A stretch of 64,000 nt of DNA from Vibrio sp. JPW-9-11-11 (GCF_013369335.1 NZ_SZQJ01000007.1:215603-279602); one strand, 5' to 3'; shown: positions 42,033-51,595, counted from the first letter of the stretch. A program made the numbers and translations. The notes: generated by a model from the letters alone, not told the origin.

Positions 42033-42239
42033 ATGAGACTGTTTAAGCGCTATACACCAAGTATGATTGCTAAACATATTAGTCGGCTGTTTAAAGGAAG
42101 AATTTACATTTACGGTGTAGGCAAGTTTGAGTTTGATAACGGCAAACTGATCCTGCCAGAAAAGGCAGAGACGCGGCATTTCAAGGCGGTAAAAGAGATC
42201 AACCAAGAGGTGATGCGGCTGCGCTGCGCTTACGCCTAA
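42033..42239 (+). CDS. Conserved-looking small basic protein, unknown
   Basis: I choose ATG 42033 (68 residues), with AAGGAAGGA just upstream. The protein starts MRLFKRYTPSMIAKHISRLF, is basic at the N-terminus (K/R-rich amphipathic segment) and more acidic later; it has no signal peptide or membrane segment. I do not recognise a family. A good ribosome site and a strong terminator 10 bases after its stop support a real gene. The basic amphipathic start might bind membrane surface or nucleic acid; that is a guess. Confidence 0.65.
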   Translation: MRLFKRYTPSMIAKHISRLFKGRIYIYGVGKFEFDNGKLILPEKAETRHFKAVKEINQEVMRLRCAYA

Positions 42240-42248
42240 TAAATTTAA

Positions 42249-42274
42249 AAAAGGGTTGGCAACGCCAACCCTTT
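42249..42274. terminator. Terminator between the small gene and ubiI
   Basis: AAAGGGTTGGC-AAC-GCCAACCCTTT, an 11-bp perfect stem with A-rich left and T-rich right flanks. It serves the small gene and probably the leftward ubiI transcript. Confidence 0.85.
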
Positions 42275-42279
42275 CTCAT

Positions 42280-43512
42280 TTACAACATCGGTGATTTAAG
42301 TTGCGATGGCTGAGCTAAACGAGGCAATTGGCCTTTTAACCCGAGCGCGCGCTTCATTATTTCATCTTTCGCACCAGGTAGTTGCCCTGCTAATTTCATC
42401 CCCAATCCGCGGATAAGCTTCTTCGCAGGATTATCGCCTTCAAATAGATCTTTAAAACCTTGCATCGCTGCGATCATTTTCGCCGCTTCTGCTTTTCGCC
42501 AACGCTCATAGCGGCGCAAATGGCGCTGACTACCGATATCTTGCCCTGCTTGATGCAGTTCGATCACTTCTTGAGCTAAACACGCAGCATCGAGTAAGCC
42601 TAGGTTCACCCCTTGGCCCGCAAGTGGATGAATGGTGTGCGCAGCGTCACCGACTAGAGCAATACGTTGAGCGACAAAATCTCGTGCGTAACGCATTTTC
42701 AACGGGAAAGCAAAGCGCTCCCCCACCACGTCACACAGACCAAGTCGATGGTCAAACTCTGCGGTTAACGCTTTATTGAACTCATGCTCAGACATGGCGA
42801 CAAGACGTTCCGCTCGGTTGGGGTCTGTCGACCAAACGATAGAACAGAGCTGACTATCGCCAAGAGGAAGAAAAGCCAAAGGCCCTTGAGGAGTAAAAAT
42901 CTGTCTCGCAACGCCTTGGTGAGGCTCTACGGTACGAATGTTAGCCACAATAGCACTGTGTCCGTAGTCCCAATGCGTCAGTGGAATGTCTTGTTGCTTT
43001 CTCACCCAAGAGTTAGCACCATCGGCCCCTACCACCAGCTTAGCGGTTAATGATTGACCGTCATCTAGGGTCAACCACGCTTCACTTTCACCGATTGCCA
43101 ACGTTTGACATTGGGCAGGTAAAAATAAGCTGACGTTCTGCTGTTGTTTAACTTGATCAAGTAGAGCCAGTTGGATCACACGGTTTTCGACAATGTGGCC
43201 CAGATCAGGTTGAGCCAGTTGCTGCGCTTCAAATTCGATACGCGCAAAGCTATCTTGCTCCCACACTTCCATCGCAGAATATGGCGCGGCGCGGCGCTGG
43301 ATAATCCCTTGCCAAGCCCCCAGATTACGCAAGATAACCTCGCTCGAGCGACTCAGCGCAGAGACACGCACATCCGGTAAGTCCTTCAGCTCACATTCTG
43401 GTTCACGACTTTCAATTACCGCGATTCGTAAATCCGTATCTTTGAAAGCAGCGGCCAGCGCCAATCCAACCATACCACCGCCAACGATTGCGATATCTAC
43501 ACTCTGCATCAT
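42280..43512 (-). CDS. ubiI: 2-Octaprenylphenol hydroxylase UbiI
   Basis: A 410-residue class A flavin monooxygenase. It has VDIAIVGGGMVGLALAAAF for FAD, DGANSWVRKQ, and GDAAHTIHPLAGQGVNLGLLD. UbiI (VisC) hydroxylates the ring at C5 in aerobic ubiquinone synthesis. It follows ubiH by 24 bases; the two are paralogues (both 390-410 residues) and probably share one transcript ygfB-ubiH-ubiI. UbiF-type paralogues are similar; the context with ubiH favours UbiI. Confidence 0.92.
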   Translation of the reverse strand: MMQSVDIAIVGGGMVGLALAAAFKDTDLRIAVIESREPECELKDLPDVRVSALSRSSEVILRNLGAWQGIIQRRAAPYSAMEVWEQDSFARIEFEAQQLAQPDLGHIVENRVIQLALLDQVKQQQNVSLFLPAQCQTLAIGESEAWLTLDDGQSLTAKLVVGADGANSWVRKQQDIPLTHWDYGHSAIVANIRTVEPHQGVARQIFTPQGPLAFLPLGDSQLCSIVWSTDPNRAERLVAMSEHEFNKALTAEFDHRLGLCDVVGERFAFPLKMRYARDFVAQRIALVGDAAHTIHPLAGQGVNLGLLDAACLAQEVIELHQAGQDIGSQRHLRRYERWRKAEAAKMIAAMQGFKDLFEGDNPAKKLIRGLGMKLAGQLPGAKDEIMKRALGLKGQLPRLAQPSQLKSPML

Positions 43513-43536
43513 TTTTGTTGTCCTTATGTGTGACTC

Positions 43537-44712
43537 TTAGCGAGCGACCAAACCTAACGTTCTTTGTAATAGGGGGGCTTTGAGTAACGGTAGCGTATCC
43601 ATCGCCGCGAGCCCCAGGTTGCGCGCAATCCGTAACGATAGATAATCGTTGGAAAAGAGATGGACTAAGCTTGAGGTCATGGTGATCGTCGCTTCTCTGT
43701 CTGTTTGACGCGCTTGCTGATACTGTCTTAGCGCTTGATAACAACCGGGATCATCAGCAAACTGAGCGATATGCTCCGTCAAGGTGGCGACATCACGAAT
43801 CCCTAAGTTAAAACCTTGCCCGGCAATCGGATGAAGCGTTTGCGCTGCATTGCCAACCACAGCCACTCGGTGTGAGATTGCCTGCTGACGATAGCGCAAT
43901 AGCAATGGATAACAGGCTCGCTGGCCCACCTTGGTGATCGCCCCCAAACGCCAGCCAAAAGCCTGCTGCAGCGCTTGAGTAAATTCAGTGTCACTGGCTT
44001 GCATCATCGCATTGGCTTGATGCGGATCCAGGCACCATACTAAGGACATTCTCCCTTGAGACATGGGCAGTAAAGCCACTGGCCCCGACGAGGTGAATCG
44101 CTCAAACGCTCTGCCCAAATGCGCCTGCTCTGTGGTGATATTTGCAATCACCGCCACTTGACCATAATCATGTTCATGTAACTCAATACCCGCCTGCTGA
44201 CAACAAGTTGACGTTGCACCGTCGGCGGCGACTAGGAGTTTAGCCTTGATTTGGTGGCCATTGGTAAGCAATAGCTCGACCGAATTTTGTTCTCGAACGA
44301 TGGCCTCAACGGCGGCATCAACCAACGTAATCTGGGGATCCTGCTCGGCTTTTTGACGATAGATTGCTCCCACGTCAGTGAGTTCGACGACGTAACCTAA
44401 AGCTTCAACTGAGAGCTGCTGGTGCGTGATATCTGTCATGCCTGCATGGCCACGATCCGACACATGAATATGTTCAATAGGCGTCGCTACTTCACTGATC
44501 GCCTGCCATAACCCCACCTGTTTTAGAATGGCCACTGTGCCATAGCTAAGCGCAATAGAGCGTGAGTCAAAGCCTGGGTGTGCTTGATGGTTGGTTTGAA
44601 AAGGGTCAATCACCGCAACCGACAGCGGCGTCGGAGAGAGCTTGTTCAGCGATAAAGCTAAAGTCATTCCTGCCATCGCACCCCCTGCGATGACCACGTC
44701 AAACTGCTGCAT
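43537..44712 (-). CDS. ubiH: 2-Octaprenyl-6-methoxyphenol hydroxylase UbiH
   Basis: A 391-residue flavin monooxygenase paralogous to ubiI. FAD-binding start FDVVIAGGAMAGMTLALSL; the second motif reads VVGNAAQTLHPIAGQGFNLGIRD, where GNAAQ instead of GDAAH is the UbiH-specific form. It hydroxylates C1 of the ubiquinone ring. It lies 12 bases after ygfB. In E. coli the aminopeptidase gene pepP lies between ygfB and ubiH; it is not here. Confidence 0.94.
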   Translation of the reverse strand: MQQFDVVIAGGAMAGMTLALSLNKLSPTPLSVAVIDPFQTNHQAHPGFDSRSIALSYGTVAILKQVGLWQAISEVATPIEHIHVSDRGHAGMTDITHQQLSVEALGYVVELTDVGAIYRQKAEQDPQITLVDAAVEAIVREQNSVELLLTNGHQIKAKLLVAADGATSTCCQQAGIELHEHDYGQVAVIANITTEQAHLGRAFERFTSSGPVALLPMSQGRMSLVWCLDPHQANAMMQASDTEFTQALQQAFGWRLGAITKVGQRACYPLLLRYRQQAISHRVAVVGNAAQTLHPIAGQGFNLGIRDVATLTEHIAQFADDPGCYQALRQYQQARQTDREATITMTSSLVHLFSNDYLSLRIARNLGLAAMDTLPLLKAPLLQRTLGLVAR

Positions 44713-44724
44713 AATGCTACCTAA

Positions 44725-45300
44725 TTAATGAATTGTAGGCGCGGCCTGAGTATCAGCTTTGCGGCCAAACTCAGCGTGAATGGTCAGCACACAGGCTTTT
44801 ACATGTTCGATGACTTGCTCAAGCAGTTGTGCTTGTTCTTCCATATCATCATCTTCGTCTATGCCCAGTTTGGCGATCTCTTCGAGATCGGCGAGTGCCT
44901 CTTTGACATCAGCCGCCGCTTTGTTGATAGGCGCATTCACCAGTCCAATACCGGAAATAAAATGGTTCACCCAATCGGCGAGCCCGTCAGCGACATCAAA
45001 TAGAGTGGCGCTGGCTTCTTCATTCGGCAACAGGAGTTCAACGTCCATACCAGAGCCTGTTAACTCAGAGGCAGAGGCATCCAGCGTCATTTGAGCCAAT
45101 TGCAAAGCCTTACTTGGCCAGCCCATTCCCTCACTAACATAATCGAAGACCATTGGCTGCCAACTTTTATCCGTCAGACTCAAGCCTCCACTTAGCATAC
45201 CGGCGAGTAAACCGTGTAACTCCGCTGGGTTAACCGCTAATCCAGCAGACTGCAGCTCGCTGGCAAATGTCAGATAATCAGGTAACTTGGTATCGCTCAT
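44725..45300 (-). CDS. ygfB: UPF0149 family protein YgfB
   Basis: A 191-residue acidic soluble protein of the UPF0149/YecA helical family: AELHGLLAGMLSGGL near residue 22 and WVNHFISGIGL near 108 are typical. In Pseudomonas, YgfB modulates expression of an amidase and beta-lactam resistance; its role in Vibrio is unknown. It heads the ubi pair and is divergent from zapA across 236 bases, as in E. coli. Confidence 0.9.
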   Translation of the reverse strand: MSDTKLPDYLTFASELQSAGLAVNPAELHGLLAGMLSGGLSLTDKSWQPMVFDYVSEGMGWPSKALQLAQMTLDASASELTGSGMDVELLLPNEEASATLFDVADGLADWVNHFISGIGLVNAPINKAAADVKEALADLEEIAKLGIDEDDDMEEQAQLLEQVIEHVKACVLTIHAEFGRKADTQAAPTIH

Positions 45301-45453
45301 CGCATAGACCTAAATCAGAAAAAATTAACTCAATCGTATCACTTACCAAAGCGAGCGAAAACGAGTGATTACGCAATTGCGGATAGCTTTTACCCAAATT
45401 GCCCAATTACTGTGTTGTTACGCGCTGATTTCTGTTTGTGGGCGGGGAAAAGC

Positions 45454-45482
45454 TTGAATCTTAATACGCCTTTTTCTATAGT
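45454..45482 (+). promoter_or_regulatory. Sigma-70-like promoter of zapA
   Basis: TTGAAT, a 17-base spacer, then TATAGT. It lies 55 bases before the zapA start and could drive zapA and 6S RNA read-through. Motif evidence only. Confidence 0.55.
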
Positions 45483-45536
45483 TTCCCCCTCGGTGATTAT
45501 CTGCTTATCACCTCAAGCAACAGATATAGAGTCGAT

Positions 45537-45845
45537 ATGAGTAATCAAGCGGTAGAAGTGGAAATCTTAGGCAAACACACTCTTGTTAACTGTCCGGCAG
45601 GACAAGAAGAGTCTTTGATCAATGCCGCCAAGCAGCTCGATCAGCGCCTAAAAGATATGGCAGCGAAAACAAAAATTACCAACGAAGTTCAACTTCTGAC
45701 GTTTGTTGCGTTAAACTTTTGTCATGAGCTAGAAACTCGCGACACTCACTCAAAGCAAGAACAAGATGCACTGTTTGAGCGTATGGAGTCTCTCTCTGCA
45801 TCACTAGACAATGCAATCAGTAAAGTGAAACCTGAACAAGAGTAA
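45537..45845 (+). CDS. zapA: Cell division protein ZapA
   Basis: A 102-residue protein. The N-terminal globular domain starts VEVEILGKHTLVNCPAGQEE; the C-terminal half is a coiled coil for dimer and tetramer formation. ZapA bundles FtsZ filaments at the division ring. The zapA, 6S RNA, fau order is a well-known arrangement in gammaproteobacteria and is kept here. Confidence 0.94.
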   Translation: MSNQAVEVEILGKHTLVNCPAGQEESLINAAKQLDQRLKDMAAKTKITNEVQLLTFVALNFCHELETRDTHSKQEQDALFERMESLSASLDNAISKVKPEQE

Positions 45846-45860
45846 AACTTTACCTAACAA

Positions 45861-46045
45861 ATTTACCCTGGAGTGTGCGTGAGGGGATTAAGTCCCTGAG
45901 CCGATAAGCAATACCTAAGGGTTAGTACTTGATAGCTATTGAGCAAGCTCGGCTTGTACCGAGAAGCCTACGGTTATCTCTGCTGATCCGCCTTGAACCA
46001 GCTGGTTCAAGGGTCGATATCTCCAACGGCACTCTGGGGTATTCC
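45861..46045 (+). ncRNA. ssrS: 6S RNA
   Basis: A 185-base RNA between zapA and fau. The ends pair (ACCCTGGAGTG near the 5' end with CACTCTGGGGT near the 3' end). Recognisable conserved blocks match E. coli 6S: AGTCCCTGAGCCGATA, GCTCGG...CCGAGAAGCC, and CCTTGAACC...GGTTCAAGGG with the central open bubble between. 6S RNA mimics an open promoter and binds sigma-70 RNA polymerase in stationary phase. Ends are estimated from pairing. Confidence 0.95.
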
Positions 46046-46076
46046 TACTCAATACCCGACTAACGTGGGTAAAACT

Positions 46077-46664
46077 ATGACTCTCTCTCGCCAGAAAATT
46101 CGAGCAACCGTGCGCCAAAAGCGCAATCAACTGGGGAGTGATACTCAATATCTCGCCAGCCTCGACTTGATCCGCCATTTCGCACAACTTCCCGAATTAA
46201 AGACCGCACAACATATCGCTTTGTATTTGGCGACTGACGGCGAAATCGATACGAAACCGCTTATCGAATGGTTATGGGAGCAAGGTAAGTGCACCTACTT
46301 ACCGGTCATCCACCCTTTTTCTAAAGGACACTTGCTGTTTCTTCATTATCACGACGATACCCCGATGGTACTCAATCAATATTCCATCGCAGAGCCTAAA
46401 CTGGATCAAACCCAGGTCCTTCCCGTGGATAACCTTGACCTTATTTGTACCCCGTTAGTCGCCTTTGATCATCAAGGGCAACGCCTAGGGATGGGAGGAG
46501 GTTATTACGACAGGACTTTGGCGCCGTGGTTTACCACTCACCAAGGCCCTAAACCAATCGGTCTTGCGCATGATTGCCAACAAGTCGACTCACTGCCAGC
46601 CGAATCTTGGGATGTACCTCTGCCCAAAATAGTGACCCCAAGCCATATCTGGGATTGGGAATAA
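46077..46664 (+). CDS. fau: 5-Formyltetrahydrofolate cyclo-ligase
   Basis: I start at ATG 46077 (195 residues, MTLSRQKIRATVRQKR); the frame is open further upstream but would cover the 3' end of 6S RNA. Signatures: the basic N-terminal helix RQKIRATVRQKRNQL, and VAFDHQGQRLGMGGGYYDR, the ATP and folate site. It converts 5-formyl-THF to 5,10-methenyl-THF. It lies just after ssrS (ygfA in E. coli), with which it can be co-transcribed. Confidence 0.94.
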   Translation: MTLSRQKIRATVRQKRNQLGSDTQYLASLDLIRHFAQLPELKTAQHIALYLATDGEIDTKPLIEWLWEQGKCTYLPVIHPFSKGHLLFLHYHDDTPMVLNQYSIAEPKLDQTQVLPVDNLDLICTPLVAFDHQGQRLGMGGGYYDRTLAPWFTTHQGPKPIGLAHDCQQVDSLPAESWDVPLPKIVTPSHIWDWE

Positions 46665-46725
46665 GGTTAATTTGGCGATATAATCGCGCCGCAAACCATA
46701 TTACTACCGCTTTTAGGAGATGAGC

Positions 46726-47382
46726 ATGACTCAAGATGAAATGAAGAAAGAAGCTGGTTGGGCAGCACTGAAATATGTGACCGAAGGCAGTATTGTCGGT
46801 GTGGGTACAGGCTCAACAGTGAATCACTTCATCGATGCACTTGCCACCATGAAAGAAGAGATTAAAGGTGCAGTTTCAAGCTCTGAGGCATCAACCGAAA
46901 AGCTCAAAGCGTTAGGTATTGAGGTTTATGACTGCAACGACGTAGCAAAACTCGATATCTATGTCGATGGCGCCGATGAAATTAATCCGACTCGCGACAT
47001 GATTAAGGGCGGTGGTGCGGCATTAACTCGAGAAAAAATCGTCGCTGCGATTTCAGATAAGTTTGTCTGTATTGTCGACAATACCAAAGCCGTGGATGTA
47101 CTCGGTGAGTTCCCGCTGCCAGTTGAAGTCATTCCAATGGCGCGTTCTTACGTGGCACGTGAACTGGTTAAACTCGGTGGCGATCCAGCTTATCGTGAAG
47201 GTGTGATCACAGATAATGGCAACGTGATTCTTGACGTTCATCACATGAAGATTACCGACCCGAAAGCGCTAGAAGACAAAATCAATGCCATCGCAGGTGT
47301 CGTGACCGTGGGTCTTTTTGCTCACCGAGGTGCTGATGTGGTGATCACAGGTACACCGCAAGGGGCAAAAATCGAAGAGTAA
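46726..47382 (+). CDS. rpiA: Ribose-5-phosphate isomerase A
   Basis: I start at ATG 46726 (218 residues): AGGAG ends six bases before it, while the ATG at 46720 touches the AGGAG. Motifs: [12 protein letters not shown] for phosphate, DGADEINP with the catalytic acid pair, and [14 protein letters not shown]. It interconverts ribose-5-phosphate and ribulose-5-phosphate in the pentose phosphate pathway. It ends at its own terminator before serA. Confidence 0.97.
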   Translation: MTQDEMKKEAGWAALKYVTEGSIVGVGTGSTVNHFIDALATMKEEIKGAVSSSEASTEKLKALGIEVYDCNDVAKLDIYVDGADEINPTRDMIKGGGAALTREKIVAAISDKFVCIVDNTKAVDVLGEFPLPVEVIPMARSYVARELVKLGGDPAYREGVITDNGNVILDVHHMKITDPKALEDKINAIAGVVTVGLFAHRGADVVITGTPQGAKIEE

Positions 47383-47411
47383 CGTCGAGTTTTTTGTCAT
47401 TTCATTACAAG

Positions 47412-47436
47412 CGGCGCCTATTGGCGCCGTTTTTTT
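47412..47436 (+). terminator. Terminator of rpiA
   Basis: CGGCGCC-TATT-GGCGCCG followed by seven T, 30 bases after the stop. Confidence 0.92.
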
Positions 47437-47526
47437 CGTTTTACCCGATAAAAATTATGGCTTATTCCGTAATTTTCTTACCCAAACTGTATTTTTTTTG
47501 TTAACTTAAAGGTCAGAAGACGCACA

Positions 47527-47542
47527 AGGAAAACGTTTGCGT
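47527..47542. promoter_or_regulatory. PurR-type operator upstream of serA
   Basis: On the minus strand it reads ACGCAAACGTTTTCCT, which fits every fixed position of the PurR consensus ANGCAANCGNTTNCNT. A second, weaker copy (AAGCAAACGTTTCTCA, two mismatches) is at 47566-47581, with centres 39 bases apart. Both are 62-117 bases before serA. Confidence 0.55.
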
Positions 47543-47643
47543 AACACTTTAAGCACTTTAAGCCGTGAGAAACGTTTGCTTTACTTGCTTTTGTCCAATG
47601 TGCGCCAGTTAAGCCCAATTTCCCCACTTTAAGGAAGAAGACA

Positions 47644-48873
47644 ATGGCCAGAGTTTCGCTGGAAAAAGATAAAATCAAGATTCTGCTGCTAGAAGGTCTA
47701 CACCCATCATCGGTAGAAGTCCTTCAAGCCGCTGGCTACAGTAATATCGAATACCACAAAGGCTCACTTGCCGAAGAGGATCTACTCGAAGCGGTAAAAG
47801 ACGTGCACTTTATTGGCATTCGCTCGCGCACCAACCTATCAGAGAAGGTAATCAACGCGGCGGAAAAATTGGTAGCCATTGGTTGTTTCTGTATTGGTAC
47901 TAACCAAGTTAATCTCAAATCAGCGGCCTGCCGCGGTATCCCGGTATTCAACGCCCCATTCTCTAACACCCGCAGTGTGGCAGAGCTCGTATTGGGACAA
48001 GTGTTGCTACTATTACGCGGCATTCCAGAAAAAAATGCACTGGCGCACCGTGGTATATGGAAAAAAAGTGCCGACAACTCTTACGAGGCTCGCGGCAAGC
48101 GCTTAGGTATCATAGGTTATGGCCATATCGGTACGCAGCTCGGTATTATTGCGGAAAACTTAGGGATGCGGGTCTACTTTTACGATATCGAGAACAAACT
48201 ATCTCTGGGTAACGCGACACAAGTGCACACCATGAGCGAGCTGCTAAATAAATGTGATGTCATTTCATTACATGTACCAGAAACGCCAGAAACTAAAAAT
48301 ATGATGGGCGCTGAAGAGTTTGCTCGCATGAAACCAGGGGCGATTTTCATCAATGCAGCCCGCGGTACTGTGGTGGATATTGAAGCCTTATGTCACACGC
48401 TTGAGTCGGGCCATCTTGCTGGCGCGGCGATAGACGTCTTCCCAACTGAGCCAAAAACGAACGCCGACCCATTTGAGTCGCCATTGCAAAAGTTCGACAA
48501 CGTTATCCTAACCCCTCACGTTGGTGGCTCAACTCAGGAAGCACAAGAGAACATTGGTGTTGAAGTCGCCGGGAAACTGGCTAAGTATTCAGATAATGGT
48601 TCAACACTATCAAGCGTCAACTTCCCTGAAGTTTCACTGCCTGAGCATCGCGATTGTTCACGTCTACTGCACATTCACACCAACCGCCCAGGTATCATGA
48701 CCCAAATTAACACCATCTTTGCAGAAGAAGGGATCAACATTGCCGGTCAGTACCTCCAGACCACGGCTGACTTTGGTTACGTAGTAATTGACGTCGAAAC
48801 AGAGCGTTCAGAAGAAGCCCTGCTGAAATTAAAGAGTATTGAAGGTACCATTCGCGCACGTATTCTTCACTAA
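47644..48873 (+). CDS. serA: D-3-phosphoglycerate dehydrogenase
   Basis: A 409-residue enzyme. The NAD-binding fold has LGIIGYGHIGTQLG; catalytic residues lie in INAARGTVVD (Arg), and LTPHVGGSTQEAQ (His). The C-terminal ACT domain (about 335-409, LLHIHTNRPGIMTQIN) binds serine for feedback inhibition. First step of serine synthesis. A purine-rich AAGGAAG is 5 bases upstream. Upstream PurR-type boxes suggest purine-linked control, sensible because serine feeds glycine and one-carbon units to purines. Confidence 0.97.
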   Translation: MARVSLEKDKIKILLLEGLHPSSVEVLQAAGYSNIEYHKGSLAEEDLLEAVKDVHFIGIRSRTNLSEKVINAAEKLVAIGCFCIGTNQVNLKSAACRGIPVFNAPFSNTRSVAELVLGQVLLLLRGIPEKNALAHRGIWKKSADNSYEARGKRLGIIGYGHIGTQLGIIAENLGMRVYFYDIENKLSLGNATQVHTMSELLNKCDVISLHVPETPETKNMMGAEEFARMKPGAIFINAARGTVVDIEALCHTLESGHLAGAAIDVFPTEPKTNADPFESPLQKFDNVILTPHVGGSTQEAQENIGVEVAGKLAKYSDNGSTLSSVNFPEVSLPEHRDCSRLLHIHTNRPGIMTQINTIFAEEGINIAGQYLQTTADFGYVVIDVETERSEEALLKLKSIEGTIRARILH

Positions 48874-48884
48874 TCCCAGCAAAT

Positions 48885-48916
48885 AAAAAACCACCGCCGC
48901 TGCGGTGGTTTTTTTA
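48885..48916. terminator. Bidirectional terminator between serA and ilvH
   Basis: AAAAAACCACCGC-CGCT-GCGGTGGTTTTTT, perfect stem with A and T flanks, serving serA rightward and ilvH leftward. Confidence 0.92.
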
Positions 48917-48935
48917 TGCTCACTATTTTCGTCGT

Positions 48936-49430
48936 TTAAGGTTTTAGTGCGCGCTCTCCACGAGCGATGCCTACCACCCCACTGCGCGCGACTTCAATCA
49001 CCTCGGTGACCTCTGAAATGGCTTGGATAAATGCATCAAGTTTTTCACTGGTACCAGCCATCTGAACGGTGTATTGCGAAGCCGTCACATCAACAATTTG
49101 ACCGCGGAAGATATCTGCGGTGCGCTTCACTTCTGCCCGAGAAAACCCACTCGCTTTCACTTTGACCATCATCAACTCACGCTCAATGTGGTCGAGTTCT
49201 GTGACTTCTTGAACCTTAAGGACATCAATCAACTTGTTAAGCTGTTTCTGGATCTGCTCTAGCTCCATATCATCAGAGATGGTGGTGATATTAAGTCGAG
49301 ATAAGGTTTCATCATCAGTGGGTGACACCGTTAATGATTCAATATTGTATGCACGCTGAGAAAACAGCCCAACCACGCGTGACAACGCGCCCGGTTGGTT
49401 CTCTAACAACAATGAAATAATGTGTCTCAT
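48936..49430 (-). CDS. ilvH: Acetolactate synthase small subunit
   Basis: A 164-residue regulatory subunit. The N-terminal ACT domain starts RHIISLLLENQPGALSRVVGLFSQR, the valine-binding feedback site; the second half (about 85-160) activates the large subunit. It starts 1 base after the ilvI stop, so the two are translationally coupled. Confidence 0.96.
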   Translation of the reverse strand: MRHIISLLLENQPGALSRVVGLFSQRAYNIESLTVSPTDDETLSRLNITTISDDMELEQIQKQLNKLIDVLKVQEVTELDHIERELMMVKVKASGFSRAEVKRTADIFRGQIVDVTASQYTVQMAGTSEKLDAFIQAISEVTEVIEVARSGVVGIARGERALKP

Positions 49431-49431
49431 A

Positions 49432-51156
49432 TTAGGTTCTCTCCGTTTTGCTTAGCCACATTTTATCCATACCCTCGCCTTTAATTTGCATCGGGTAAAC
49501 ATGCTCGGTTTCATCCACACTGATATCGACAAATACGAGACGATCTTTCATCTCGAGCGCTTGCTTTAGACCCGCTTCGAGCTGATCCGGCGTTTCAATG
49601 CGAATACCGACATGACCATACGCTTCTGCGATGGCAGCAAAATCGGGAACAGAACTCATGTATGAGTTTGAATGTCGGCCCTGATAAATAATGTCTTGCC
49701 ACTGTTTTACCATGCCGAGGAATCGGTTATTTAGGTTAATAATCTTCACGGGAATATCATACTGCAGCGCCGTCGAAAGCTCTTGGATATTCATTTGAAT
49801 ACTGCCATCCCCAGTGACGACGACCACTTCTTCATCAGGTTTAGCAAACTTGACCCCCATACCCGCTGGCAGCCCGAATCCCATAGTGCCCAAACCACCG
49901 GAGTTAATCCAGCGACGCGGTTTGTTAAAGGGGTAGTAGAGAGCAGCAAACATTTGGTGCTGGCCTACATCTGATGCAACATAGGCATCGCCATTGGTCA
50001 ATTTGTGCAGCGTTTCAATCACTTGCTGGGGCTTAATTCGCTCAGGGGAAGTCTCATAAGAAAGGCACTGGCGATCGCGCCAAGCTTGGATCTCATCCCA
50101 CCAGCAGTTCAACGCCTGTTGATCATTCGTACTGCCCTGCTCTTCAAGCAAGCTCACCATGCTATGTAACACTTTATCTGCCGAGCCAACGATAGGTAGG
50201 TCCGCTTTAACATTCTTCGAGATCGAGGAAGGATCGATATCGATATGCATCACTTTGGCATCTGGACAGTACTTCTCGAGGTTATTGGTGGTACGGTCGT
50301 CAAAGCGCACCCCAACACCAAATATTAGGTCGGCTTTATGCATCGCCATATTCGCTTCATACAGACCATGCATCCCCAACATACCTAATGAGTTTTTATG
50401 AGTGCCGGGAAAGGCGCCCAATCCCATTAAGGTACTTACAACGGGAAGGTTAAGCGCTTCAGCCAATTTGATAAGAGGTTGTTCAGCCTCTGAAATGACA
50501 GCACCACCACCAACATAAAGCACGGGTTTTTTCGCTTCAAGAAGTGCTTTGAGACCTTTTTTAATCTGGCCTTTATGACCTGTGGTGGTCGGCTTGTAAG
50601 AGCGCATAGAAAGAGACGTTGGGTATTCATAAGGCAACTTAACCAAAGGATTCATGACATCTTTCGGCAGGTCGATCAATACCGGGCCAGGGCGGCCAGT
50701 GGTCGCAATGTAAAAGGCTTTTTTGACCGTTTCTGGAATATCTTCTGCCTTCTTGACTAGAAAGCTATGCTTCACGACCGGACGAGACACGCCAACAATG
50801 TCACATTCTTGGAACGCGTCGTTGCCAATCATGTTATTCGGCACGTTGCCAGAGATAACAATCATGGGAATCGAGTCCATATAAGCCGTTGCAATACCGG
50901 TAATTGTATTGGTTGCACCTGGGCCAGAACACACGAGTACAACGCCGGGATTACCGGTTGCACGTGCGTAGCCATCCGCCATATGCGTTGCGGCTTGCTC
51001 ATGACGAACCAGTACATGCTTAATTTGATCATCTTTCGCGTGCAGAGCATCGTAAATATCGAGAACAGAACCACCGGGATAACCAAAAATCTGTTCCACG
51101 CCTTCTTCGATCAGAGATTGCACGACCATCTCTGCACCGGACAACATTGCTGCCAT
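49432..51156 (-). CDS. ilvI: Acetolactate synthase III large subunit
   Basis: I start at ATG 51156 (574 residues, [15 protein letters not shown]), with AAGGAG seven bases upstream; an in-frame start at 51216 adds 20 residues and is less likely. ThDP-dependent enzyme with [16 protein letters not shown], the catalytic Glu region [16 protein letters not shown], and the ThDP/Mg2+ motif [12 protein letters not shown]. It condenses two pyruvates to acetolactate, or pyruvate with 2-oxobutyrate, for valine, leucine and isoleucine. The 51217-51522 stretch upstream has no site I can support. Lrp and LeuO are known regulators of ilvIH in E. coli; leuO is nearby. Confidence 0.96.
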   Translation of the reverse strand: MAAMLSGAEMVVQSLIEEGVEQIFGYPGGSVLDIYDALHAKDDQIKHVLVRHEQAATHMADGYARATGNPGVVLVCSGPGATNTITGIATAYMDSIPMIVISGNVPNNMIGNDAFQECDIVGVSRPVVKHSFLVKKAEDIPETVKKAFYIATTGRPGPVLIDLPKDVMNPLVKLPYEYPTSLSMRSYKPTTTGHKGQIKKGLKALLEAKKPVLYVGGGAVISEAEQPLIKLAEALNLPVVSTLMGLGAFPGTHKNSLGMLGMHGLYEANMAMHKADLIFGVGVRFDDRTTNNLEKYCPDAKVMHIDIDPSSISKNVKADLPIVGSADKVLHSMVSLLEEQGSTNDQQALNCWWDEIQAWRDRQCLSYETSPERIKPQQVIETLHKLTNGDAYVASDVGQHQMFAALYYPFNKPRRWINSGGLGTMGFGLPAGMGVKFAKPDEEVVVVTGDGSIQMNIQELSTALQYDIPVKIINLNNRFLGMVKQWQDIIYQGRHSNSYMSSVPDFAAIAEAYGHVGIRIETPDQLEAGLKQALEMKDRLVFVDISVDETEHVYPMQIKGEGMDKMWLSKTERT

Positions 51157-51522
51157 ATTATTCTCCTTAACCAATCGACCACTGCGTGAGGTCAACACAA
51201 TGGGTTGGTTTTTCATAGTCTAGGTCTTATTCGTAGCCTAATTCGAAATACTTCCACTTTTTCGGCTATGCCTTGCTCACAGGTAACATAAAGCAAGGTT
51301 ACGCAACAAATGTAACGCTTTATTATCAAGGGGTCTAATGCGATTTGAGTCGCAAATTATACTTTGCTCTAGAAAAAAGCACTCCATAACAAAATACAGT
51401 GGGCCATTGCCAGTAAACTAGTATTTTGCACTAACATTTGGGGAAACTTCGTTTAATTATTTTATATAACAGTCACAGTAAAGCGGGGTAACTGTGCGGT
51501 ATGTTCGCCAACTTAAGTGACA

Positions 51523-51569
51523 AAAAAATCCCCCAGCCACCGAAATGGCGTGCTGGGGGATTTTTGTTC
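51523..51569 (-). terminator. Terminator of the acyl-CoA synthetase gene
   Basis: AAAAATCCCCCAGC pairs with GCTGGGGGATTTTT around a 14-base loop; leftward it ends in T, 26 bases after the stop. Confidence 0.88.
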
Positions 51570-51595
51570 ACTCAGAAAATTAACACGGCAATAAA

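Noticed and set aside
45993..46076. Upstream extension of fau
   Set aside because: It covers the 3' strand of 6S RNA and the normal protein starts at 46077.
51157..51216. In-frame 20-residue extension of ilvI as a leader peptide
   Set aside because: It has no stop before ilvI and few branched-chain codons; no attenuator hairpin with T run was seen.
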